This document shows, one piece after another, positions 20,086 through 28,263 of a DNA stretch of 44,552 nt. The notes under the pieces are model-generated. The model ran no database searches, was not told the DNA's origin, and saw only the letters and a list, made by a program, of their open reading frames with translations. Source of the stretch: Spirogloea muscicola (Eukaryota > Streptophyta > Zygnematophyceae > Spirogloeales > Spirogloeaceae); the NCBI GenBank assembly GCA_009602725.1, contig WELB01000005.1, positions 437,206 through 481,757 on the forward strand, given 5' to 3'. Numbering within the stretch: position 1 is the first letter of the stretch; every line of letters begins with the position of its first letter. A program made the translations under genes and the position numbers.

Positions 20086-21649
20086 CTAACCAGTACAACG
20101 AATAGTCAGATCGCGGAGGGCTGAGAATGGAGGTGGTGAGGTTCTGGGCGGTAGTGACTGCGGAGCGGGTGGGAAGCCGTGGGTGGAGGCAGCAATGGCG
20201 GTGGCGAGGCCTTCTGGGGCGGGGGCGGCGAGGCCTTCAACGGTGGTGGTCGTCGTCGTCGTCGTCGTCGTCGTCGAAACGTCGTCGTCATCGTCGTCGT
20301 CGTCGCGAGGCTTACTTGGCGGCAGTGGGGAGGCCTTGTGGGGCGGCGGTGGTAAGGCCTTGGGAGCTGGCGGCGGCGGCGAGGCCTTGACGGGCGGCGG
20401 CGGCGAGACTTTGCGTGGCGGCGGCGGCGAGGCCTTGCGTGGTGGCGGCGGCGAGGCCTTGCTTGGCAGGGAGACAGAAGGAGGGGGCGGAGGCGAGACA
20501 GAAGGGGGCGGCGGAGGCGAGACAGAGGGAGGCGGCGGAGGCGAGACAGAGGGAGGCGGCGGAGGCGGCGGAGGCGAGACAGAAGTAGGCGGCAGAGCGG
20601 GTGGGGTCAGCGGGGGCGCTTGGAAAGGAGGTGGTGGTAGCGAAGCAGGCGGCTCGAAGCAGAATGCCGGCAGCTCCACAGTTTCCCCATTGTAGAAGTA
20701 AGAACGTGGCACACCGCCACAGCTGCTTGTCGCAGTCAAGACTGACATGTCAAGACCACAAGATACCCGTATCTTGTGTGTAGCAGGTTGACTGAGCTGA
20801 CAAGACGCAAAAAGTTGTGGCCTTACTGCTGGGTTCTACATAGGCCCCCGGATAGCCATCACCTCCACCACATGGACCAATATCTTGGCAATTAGGGTCG
20901 TTGGAGGCTACCAGCGTGACAAAGCATGTCATGCTAGTGGTGCTGGCGGGTGGCAAAGTGACGATGTCGTTGTTGAAGCTGAAAGACCCGTCTGCGCCGG
21001 AAAAGGTAGTGTACACAGTGAGATAGGCATTCATGGCCTGTCTTATCAGGCTGGACAGCTGACAGCTTTCATTCTCTCTTTTCTGAAAAATGCATGCTGT
21101 AAGCCGTGGTTGCATGTGCTGCATGTCGCCTGTGATGCAGCTGAGCATCCTCACCTCGCTTGGGACACTGTATGCAATATCACCACTGCAGTAAAGCTGT
21201 TGCTCGGCTCCCTGCACAGGTGTGTCGTGTCTAGGAACACATCCGTGGCAGGTTAGTGCTATTGTGGCCATCTGTTTACCAAGCCTAGTCCTACAAGCAG
21301 ACCTTCACGTTAACTTCCACGCCCCTGGCGGTAGGGTGCCTGCAAGTGCATAAGTGGCCAGCGCCTGCACTTGTCCTTGTCCGCAGGCCAGTCAGCCTCC
21401 GTGCCAAGCGAGTCTGAGGCAGAGAACTGGAGCTGTGACCCAAAGGCAAGCAATCCCAGAATCAATTGACGAAGCTAGTAGCAGTGGATGCTTGGATGCT
21501 TGCCCGCCGAGGTCTGCGACGCCATTTCGGTTATTGTCACAGACGACAATGCCTGAAACAGTGGCCAAGCCGGTGGAGCCGGCGGCCCGCATGGACGTCA
21601 CGGCCAGGACAGCCAAAAACAGCAGGCGTGGGACAGCCGCCCTCTCCAT
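20086..21649 (-). CDS. Secreted Pro-rich (hydroxyproline-rich-glycoprotein-like) protein with SdrD/Cna-B-like domain
   Basis: Proposed exons (minus): 21649-21504, 21339-21303, 21211-21155, then 21037 down to the stop at 20086, the last with an unresolved +1 frame change near 20742-20766. The ATG at 21649 opens a signal peptide (MERAAVPRLLFLAVLAVTS). Next come VSGIVVCDNNRNGVADLGG and GVEVNVK, then TTFSGADGSFSFNND, a pattern like SdrD B / Cna-B repeats (prealbumin-like folds). A Cys-containing stretch leads to LPAFCFEPP and ~20 SPPPP/VSPPPP/KASPPPP units, then Asp8 and Thr11 runs. Pro-rich arrays of this kind are hydroxylated and glycosylated in algal cell walls (extensin or pherophorin style), so wall or extracellular matrix is the likely location. 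Intron 1 uses a GC donor (GGCGG|GCAAGC). The sequence may hide an indel or a very short intron. Confidence 0.7.
20240..20310. repeat. Trinucleotide (GTC/GAC)n tract
   Basis: An imperfect GTC repeat is interrupted by CGAAAC near 20275. On the coding (minus) strand the interruption switches the reading of the repeat, giving an Asp run followed by a Thr run. Confidence 0.9.
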
Positions 21650-21904
21650 GGCGTCGGCCGGCCTGCGTTCCCAGGCAGCCCAGCAACGCAGGTGCCGAGC
21701 AGCGAGGCGGGGAGAGGGCGGAGCTGGCGTGGAGAACGTGGAGTGCGGGTGTGGCAGACTGCGGCCTCCGTGGCAGCCAGCAACGCGGAGTGCTAAGCCG
21801 GGGGTTGCGCTGCTGGGACTTGTTGGGGCACTCTTCTCGACGGCTTGTTCAACGGCAGTCTACCCGCGGACATTGGTAATGCCAGAGGACCTGTGGGGCT
21901 CGAA
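21650..21904. other. Upstream region of the matrix glycoprotein gene
   Basis: GC-rich sequence 5' of the minus-strand ATG at 21649; no clear promoter element or gene recognised. Confidence 0.3.
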
Positions 21905-22060
21905 AACGAGCTCTTCCAAGTGACGGCAATGGCTGTGAACGGCCAGCCCAAAACGGAAAGAGAGAAGAAAGAGCGAAGGCGCGCGGTGCGCATACATTGA
22001 GAGGGTGGCCAATCTGAGCCAATACAATGTACAGGCAAAAGCTAGTGCAAAAATTGGGGC
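21905..22060 (-). mobile_element. LINE 3'-tail fragment
   Basis: Contains GAGCTCTTCCAAGTGACGGC, then AATGGCTGTGAACGGCCAGCCC and GGCGCGCGGTGCGCAT, shared in order with 22365-22390 and 25425-25445. The sequence from 22061 to 22360 shows no gene. Confidence 0.5.
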
Positions 22061-22360
22061 TTCATGCATCGAAGCACTATGGTAACGTGGATAAGGTGAC
22101 AGCGTGACGTGAATGACCACAAAAAGAAGGCAAGCACAACGCACGAGAGAATGTGGCTGCTGATATTTGAAAATCGGCTGTAAAAAGCCAGCCAGATGCA
22201 CACAGGTGATCATGACGGAGCCACAGGCCAGGCAGAGGGCGCCCTTGGTACCTCCGTGTCAGCAGTAGGACGTCAGATGAGCTGAGGGGAGGAAGAGCAA
22301 CACCGCTGCGCAAGCCAGAGGCTGCTGCAACGGCGCGACCAGCCCGGCGAACAGGGGGTT

Positions 22361-22652
22361 GGAGGGAGAAGGCGCGCGGTGCGCATGGAATGGAAGGGGG
22401 GCCAATTTTGAGCCGGTTCACTGTTCGGGCAAGAAAGTCGGTCTTGGGGGGGAGAAGTGCGCGCCCATAGAGAAGAGGGGCTGGCAAAGCCAGGCCCAAA
22501 AAGTCCAATGTCCAAAGCCAAAGAAAGAGGAGCCGGAAAAAGGACTACACTGCAAAACACTGCAGAACACATCGACGATGCAGAGGGAAGCTCAGTACCC
22601 ACGAGTGAGCAACATCAGGTCTGAGTAGCTCGCTGCAGGGAAAGAGGCACTC
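22361..22652 (-). mobile_element. LINE 3'-tail, subfamily B copy
   Basis: A nearly full tail unit: GGCGCGCGGTGCGCATGGAA, CGCCCATAGAGAAGAGGGGC, GGCAAAGCCAGGCCC, AAAGCCAAAGAAAGAGGAGC, GCTCAGTACCCACGAGTGAG and ATCAGGTCTGAGTAGCTCGC. It is closely similar to 25425-25735, more so than other copies, so these two are probably the youngest of the subfamily. Confidence 0.6.
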
Positions 22653-22670
22653 CGCCGAGAGTGCCTCTTT
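22641..22670. other. Perfect 12-bp stem-loop
   Basis: AAAGAGGCACTC and GAGTGCCTCTTT flank the loop CGCCGA. An ambiguous base follows at 22672. The sister copy at 25727-25745 has only the left half, so the right half was created or gained here. Confidence 0.85.
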
Positions 22671-22672
22671 GN

Positions 22673-23084
22673 GGCGGGGGGCGGGGGCGGCACCTAGCCG
22701 GCGTGCAAGTCGGGGGAAGTGGGGCGTCGCACCGTGGGCGGGGGGTTGCGAGGCGCCGTCGCCGATTGGTGGGGTTACGATTCGCGGAGAAGCGCCGAAA
22801 GCCGACGGCAGCGGGGGTCCGGCCGGCAGCCGCCCAGGTGGAAGCACCTCCCCCGAACCCCGACGGGCGCGCCCGCCCGCCCTTCACGCCAGCGCGTGGG
22901 GCACCGCGCCCGGGCACCGACATCTGATCCTTCGGCGGGCGAGTCTCCAGATCGCACCGTGCTTGGTGGTAGTAGCACCCCAGCAACCAGCAGAAAGTGG
23001 TATCCACCCGAGGGGCGAGCACTTCCTATCCACCGGCCTCTTCAGGCCCCGTAGTCGATGCTTAGCTCGTAGTTTGGCCCATTC
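22673..23084. other. GC-rich intergenic, no gene recognised
   Basis: Several overlapping long frames arise from GC richness; none has recognisable motifs. A one-base ambiguity lies at 22672. Confidence 0.4.
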
Positions 23085-23150
23085 GAACCTTGTCAACTCT
23101 TTTCGGGCTGGCTTCTCACAGCCCTTGCCCCCATTGGGAGAGCCACTTCT
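23085..23150 (+). mobile_element. LINE 3'-tail fragment
   Basis: Canonical tail: TTCGGGCTGGCTTCTCACAGCC, CTTGCCCCCATTGGGAGAGCC. It faces the minus-strand copy at 23266-23550. Confidence 0.6.
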
Positions 23151-23265
23151 ACTTCCGGCCTCCCGGGCTGGCTTCGCCCGTCACCTCAGCACCTCCTATG
23201 AGCCGTCTTTCTCAGTCCACAGCTTCGCTCTGTGTAGCCCCTTCCTTTCGACCCTAAGTCACGCA

Positions 23266-23550
23266 AGCGCGGCCAGATTAACTGGTGGCTGGGAGAGGCC
23301 AGCCCAAAAGAATGGACAAGGTCTGAAGGAGACGGAGTGCTAAGGACTGAGACAGCAGTAAGCGAACTCTCAGCAACCTCTCGTCAGTAGATGCAAATCT
23401 GGATAGCTAGCAGGCGGAAAGACGTCGCCCTGACGGAAGCCGGAGGCCGCCGCCAGAGCGCGGCCTGCGCGCAAGTGGACCGCAAAAGCTAGGGACCGCT
23501 GCAAAGAGACGGCCAGGCGCATCCGGAAAACTTGGGCGAGGGACCCGGCG
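23266..23550 (-). mobile_element. LINE-like 3' end with open C-terminal frame
   Basis: The minus strand from 23550 to 23369 reads without stops: AGSLAQVFRMRLAVSLQRS, then AVHLRAGRALAAASGF and DLHLLTRGC before a stop. The tail continues to 23266 (AACTGGTGGCTGGGAGAGGC, CAGCCCAAAAGAATGGACAA). It is the second best-preserved protein end in the window. Confidence 0.6.
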
Positions 23551-24470
23551 ACGTGGACAAGTGTGGAGAGGTAGAAAGGAAGAAAGTGGCTCTCCCCAAG
23601 GGGGCGAAGGCTGTGAACAATCAGCCCGAAAAATCTATCAGGGAGATACTAAGAAGAAGTGAAGGAGAGATAAGAGAGGTGTGGAAAATTCAGATACTTG
23701 GACCTGTGTGGAAAAAGAAAGTCAGGATCTAGCTCTTCCAATGGACGGCAATGCTTGTGAGAGGCCCGGACAAAAGAGAGTCGCGGAGGGCTACCTCCAC
23801 CTCTTTGGTCAAAGAAGATGCTCATCTTCCGCCCTCTTCAAAGCTGGCAGGACCTGGCATGAGCGGGCCAGGCCTATCCTGCTGCCCGCATTCTGCCGCC
23901 GCCCGTAATGCCCGCGCGATGCCCGCTGGTGTAGCTGTGGCAGCGGCGGCGGCAGCGGCAATGGCAGCGGCGATGCTAGGTCTTGCATTCGCCAAAACGA
24001 GAGACTGGACGATTGGACTGCTCGGTCCTTGCCCTCCGCACCCTTCTGCTCGGTCAGGCAAAGCAATGAAACTTTATACATAGTTTCTTGGAGGGGGCCC
24101 TGTAACAACCCGCCGCTACACACGCAGATAGGGTTGGGATGACCTTGTTGGGTTCGGCTGGAGGGGGTGTAGGAGCCAACCCCCTACACGGCGAAGCACT
24201 CGCGCATTTGCGCAGCTGAAGACCCTGTGGCCCTTTGGCGCCGCCGTCAGGCAGCATCTCCACCTCCTCAGCACCAGCCAGCAACTAGCCCACCAAGGGC
24301 CAGCCACGGACGCCTCGCAGCGAGCCGGCAGCGATTCGCGGCGCCGTGCTGCGGCAGCAGGCAGGAGCAGGGCTGCGCCTCTCTCTGGGGGCTCCACCGA
24401 TCCGAACTTCCTCGTCCCGTCTCCGCCCCAGGCTCCTAGTGCTTCTCCGTGCCACCATACGTCCAGGAAA
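23551..24470. other. Intergenic with a decayed repeat tail and an Ala-codon microrepeat
   Basis: Bases 23586-23640 are a minus-strand tail (GTGGCTCTCCCCAAGGGGGC, GGCTGTGAACAATCAGCCCG) and ~23735-23770 a second (CTCTTCCAATGGACGGCAATG). Bases 23936-23975 are a GCAGCGGCGGCGGCAGCGGC microrepeat. No gene recognised. Confidence 0.45.
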
Positions 24471-24650
24471 AGAGCAAGCGCGGCCAGATTAACTGGTGGC
24501 TGGGAGAGGCCAGCCCAAAAGAATGGACAAGGTCTGAAGGAGTCGGAGTCCAGAAAAGGGATGTACTGAGTGATGAAGGGCCTGTGTGACCAAGTACGAA
24601 GGCAAGCACATGACAGATGTACTTCACCTGCTGCTAAGCTGACCCGCTCA
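24471..24650 (-). mobile_element. LINE 3'-tail fragment
   Basis: Bases 24475-24545 repeat 23266-23335 almost exactly (AGCGCGGCCAGATTAACTGG, TGGGAGAGGCCAGCCC, AATGGACAAGGTCTGAAGGAG), followed by the more distal CAGTAATCACGAG signature near 24645. Bases 24651-24945 show no gene. Confidence 0.55.
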
Positions 24651-24965
24651 GTAATCACGAGTTAGCACATCTATGGTCGCACAGGGGTGTGTGGGGCCCA
24701 AGCAGGGAGGGGCAGACCTGTACGAGGGTCCAGGGTGGACACCAACCCACCTGGTCCCCAGTGCGGGACCCACCGAGCCACATGGGCCCCAGTGCGGCAC
24801 CTGGCACGGCCACGGTGAAGACCAAACACCTGGGCCCTCGTGCGGGACCTGGCAAGGCCCTGTCGGTCAAGGTCCAATCATGTATACGGGTAACAGCGCC
24901 GGTTGCGCTCACAAACGGTGGAAATGTGACATCCAACCCTTTCAGACCTTGTACATTCCTTTGGG

Positions 24966-25139
24966 ATGGCCTCCCACAGCCCTTGTCATTCTTTTCGGGC
25001 TGGCTTTTCACAGCCCGTGCCCCCATTTGGGAGAGCCATTTCTCTCACAGCCATGGCCTCCCACAGCCCTTGTCATTCTTTTCGGGCTGGCTTTTCACAG
25101 CCCGTGCCCCCATTTGGGAGAGCCATTTCTCTCACAGCC
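24966..25139 (+). repeat. Tandem duplication, 2 x 87 bp, of the LINE tail unit
   Basis: Two essentially identical 87-bp units (24966-25052 and 25053-25139) each contain ATGGCCTCCCACAGCCCTTG, TTCGGGCTGGCTTTTCACAG and CATTTGGGAGAGCCATTTCT. A third partial unit starts at 25140. Confidence 0.9.
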
Positions 25140-25154
25140 ATGGCCTTACGTTGA

Positions 25155-25250
25155 AAGCAGCAAGCGCGGCCCGATTAACTGGTGGCTGGGAGAGGCCAGC
25201 CCAAAGATCGGACAAGGTCTGAAGGAGCCGGAGTGCTAAGGACTGAAAGT
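25155..25250 (-). mobile_element. LINE 3'-tail fragment facing the tandem repeat
   Basis: The same minus-strand tail unit as 23266 and 24475 (AGCGCGGCCCGATTAACTGG, GGGAGAGGCCAGCCC, GACAAGGTCTGAAGGAG). Its 3' end faces the plus-strand tails at 24966-25139. Bases 25251-25424 show no gene. Confidence 0.55.
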
Positions 25251-25424
25251 GCTGTTTCCCTTGGGAGGAGCTCACTTCTCCCACCAGCATGGTGAGGATG
25301 TGAAGGAGTTCGTGATTTCCCACTTGGAAGCCAAGTCGGCGTGCAATCGATCAGATTCCCCGGGCCTGCCGGTTCTGGGCGTCTCCATGCTCAACTGCTC
25401 GGCCATCTCCGTTCGCATGAGAGA

Positions 25425-25735
25425 AGGCGCGCGGTGCGCATGAAATGGAAAGGGCGGCCAATTTCAAGCCAATACATGTCGACGATCTCCATTCGAATGT
25501 TGGCAGGCTCTGCCACAGGCCTTGCCACCGGAGAGAAGTGCGCGCCCACAGAGAAGAGGGGCTGGCAAAGCCAGCCCAAAAAAGAATGGACAATATCCAA
25601 AGCCAAAGAAAGAGGAGCCGGAAAAAGGACTACACTACAAAATACTGCAGAACACAGAAACGATGCAAAGGGAAGCTCAGTACCCACGAGTGAGCAACAT
25701 CAGGTCTGAGTAACTCGCTGCAGGGAAAGAGGCAC
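25425..25735 (-). mobile_element. LINE 3'-tail, subfamily B copy
   Basis: Matches 22361-22652 in order (GCGCGCGGTGCGCATGAAAT, GCGCGCCCACAGAGAAGAGG, GGCAAAGCCAGCCC, AAAGCCAAAGAAAGAGGAGC, CTCAGTACCCACGAGTGAGC, AGGCACTCCGCCGAGA) but contains an extra block at 25489-25533 that is duplicated again at 25836-25880. Confidence 0.6.
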
Positions 25736-25810
25736 TCCGCCGAGACCTAGAGGCGGCGGCCATAGCACGGCCTGCTCGCGTGTGGACGGCGTGGGCAAGG
25801 GAGCATTGAA

Positions 25811-25897
25811 CCGGAGGGCCTCGGCGGGTTGGCCTCCATTCCAATGTTGGCAGGCTCTGCCACAGGCCTTGTCACCGGAGGGCCTCGGCGGGTTGGC
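25811..25897. repeat. Short nested duplications
   Basis: CCGGAGGGCCTCGGCGGGTT occurs at 25811 and again at 25875. The block between (ATGTTGGCAGGCTCTGCCAC, AGGCCTTGTCACCGGAG) is a copy of 25489-25533 with two base changes. Confidence 0.85.
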
Positions 25898-25989
25898 GAC
25901 CACGGGCCGGAAGCCCCAGCGACACCGGCAGATAATGGGCAGCGCCCGTACAGATTCAGAAGGGCGACTAGTCCGCCCAGATGTGCGCA

Positions 25990-26370
25990 GCCGCAGTAGC
26001 GTCAGGTAGTGGTCCCAGTAGTCATGCTTGCCGCTGACATACTTTCGGACACCATGTCTTTGACCGTTCAGTTGAGCCGCTTCACGAGCCAGTACGTTTG
26101 GGGATGGTGGGCCGTCGTGAAACTCTTGCAGACCCCCAGCGCTTTGCAGACCTGCTTCTCCGTGACCTGTCCCGGTGATGTTGGTGCCGAGGTCCGTTCA
26201 GGAGTCGCCGGGCCCACACGATGGTGGCACACCTTGTTGCAGATGAGGCAGCTGGCAACATTCGGCGGTGGCAGTCCGGCAGGGCTGCTCTAATGACCCA
26301 GCGGCTCAGGTAGTACGTCGCCAGCACGACGTACTTGTTGCACCTTCCATTGTTGTATGTGCTCACTCGA
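25990..26370 (-). pseudogene. LTR-retrotransposon integrase relic (Ty3-like)
   Basis: The minus strand contains, in different frames, NKYVVLATYYLSRWVI, then TDLGTNITG, then KALGV, TTAHHPQT and LVKRLN followed by a stop and TVKDM. This order corresponds to the integrase core of Ty3-type elements (K-V-A-T-DYFS-W, then TD-GTNF, then HHPQT-GLVER-N-T-K). The frame shifts and stop codons show that it is dead. No LTR or neighbouring reverse-transcriptase piece was recognised. Confidence 0.6.
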
Positions 26371-28140
26371 GGGTACTAGAGTCTCCCTTCAATTGTGTTT
26401 TTCGTTCTATTACCTCAGCCCATTTGTTCTTCTTACACACTGTATATGGCTTGCTTTGGCCTCCTGCTCAGCAGCAACATTACCAAGTCATTTGCTGCGC
26501 AAGCATGGAGCACCTTGAAGAACTTACCGTTATGGTCTAACAATATGGTCAATTGTCAGGTGTATGCAGCAAGTGACCCTCCTGCAGCGTACCTGTCAGT
26601 CACCAGCAAGCTCTACCAACCCAAATTGTAGGCGATACGTAGTCAATCTAAGTTGTGCAGTCTGGCATCATGGACGACAATCTACAACGGCCGTGCAGCT
26701 CAGCAAAGAAAGTCCACAGCCTCCTAGGAGCATTCTGCCCATTAAAGAGTTCATCCCAACTTCGCCAATAAGTGTTGCTTACCTCTCAAAACAACTTCTC
26801 TATAACAACGTCTCACTATAAGTCCATGGGTACTTACCTATCTAACAAGAGAGAGGTTGTACCAAGACAGCCTCCTGTTATTAGGGGGAGTCCGATCAAG
26901 GATGTAAGCCTTTTTCCATATACCATACAGCAGATACTTGCAGAACGCATCGAAATAGAGGCACCAGTTGTTCACTTACCCATGCTTACTACACCTGATG
27001 TAAGCACTATATATGTAATATCTACTTGGTGATATGTACTTGTTGATAGATGTATGTTGTGATTCCAAGTGCAAGTCTCGAATGCTCAAGTAGCTGGTGA
27101 GAATGTGGCCGAGCTATGATGGCACACGCCATGTGACTGTCAACTGTGTCTTCACTTATGGTAGCAATCTGGCGCTGATTGTCAGGCGTTACAGGCAAGC
27201 TGATATGTCATCTGAAGTCATTGTGCGATCAGATGCCCCTCCAGAAATGTCAATGCAGCTTGATGCATGGACATTTCAAAGTGGCTTGGTTATTGTCCTT
27301 GTTAATTGCATTGCTCATTTTTCAACTCGACATACTGCGGACAGCATTGCACATCGTCCCGGCATATCTTTTGTTGGACACCCTGCAGCATGGTCCATAT
27401 ATACATAGGGATAAATCACCAATCCTCATCGTACATATGCTACTGAATGAAAGGAACACAGGCCCAGGAAGGGGAGGGCTTACGCCTGTCGTGTCCATTC
27501 TCATAGATCAACCGACCAGCCAATGCAGTATGCAAATGGGCCAGTATATTTACTGTTGTCTGGGAGAATGTGAGGGAGACAAGTAGACCAGGTGAAATTC
27601 AGTGACAAGCTTCATGAAAAGTTTTTCTCAAGGTCAGAAAGAAGGTGGCAATCCGCACATGTACATGCAGTACACATGGGAACTTGTTTTGCAGTCCTAC
27701 GTACGAGCTCCTGTTACAGGATCTCACGGGTGGTTTGGGAGGGCTAATGCTGTCAAGAAACCATCAGATGGATATGGACACCTCAAAAGCCACCCACATC
27801 TTGCTGCTGATATTCAGTAGCATCCATTTGTCCAGTTGTCACAAATCACAAAGTGCATCCCACTTAGCATCCGGGAAAGAGGACTACTTAGTACTTGGTC
27901 AGAAGAGACATGGTGTAGCTCATCATTTCATCCTTCTAGTGATCTCTTTTCACTAGAAGGATATCATCAATTTGACATTGACGGTGTGCTTGACCACCTG
28001 TTGAAGTAGCTTCAATGAGCAACTTCTCCACTGATATGGGCTGCTTTGCTCATGAATCCCACAGAATATCTCTGCAGTCGATATCAATCAACTCCAGAGT
28101 GCTGCAACTCATAAGAGCTGAACTTCAGCAAATTTTATTT
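26371..28140. other. Intergenic, no confident gene
   Basis: Less GC-rich than its surroundings. ORFs of 60-135 codons on the plus strand (for example 27097-27408 and 27179-27586, overlapping in different frames) have no recognisable motif and no splice continuity that I could establish. Confidence 0.4.
27930..27962. other. Perfect 12-bp stem-loop
   Basis: ATCCTTCTAGTG and CACTAGAAGGAT flank the nine-base loop ATCTCTTTT. Confidence 0.9.
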
Positions 28141-28143
28141 CAT

Positions 28144-28148
28144 TTACA
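28144..28148 (-). promoter_or_regulatory. Candidate erlin poly(A) signal TGTAA
   Basis: TGTAA on the minus strand, 116 bases past the erlin stop. TGTAA is the usual green-algal polyadenylation signal; the assignment is by position only. Confidence 0.4.
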
Positions 28149-28263
28149 CAGAAATGTGAATCTAAGTCAAGCCTGCCCAATGAACAGCGCACATGCTGGC
28201 CATAGCCTAAGCATTGGTGTTGGGCTGAACTTGAGGGGATGCTGCCCACCCCTCAACGGCGTA

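Noticed and set aside
20106-20695. Gly-rich plus-strand ORF opposite the Pro-rich exon
   Set aside because: Gly-rich shadow of the minus-strand Pro codons; the minus strand has the signal peptide and upstream domain.
22615-23343. Long overlapping ORFs in the GC-rich block
   Set aside because: Open frames in several phases at once, no motifs, and they run through repeat tails.
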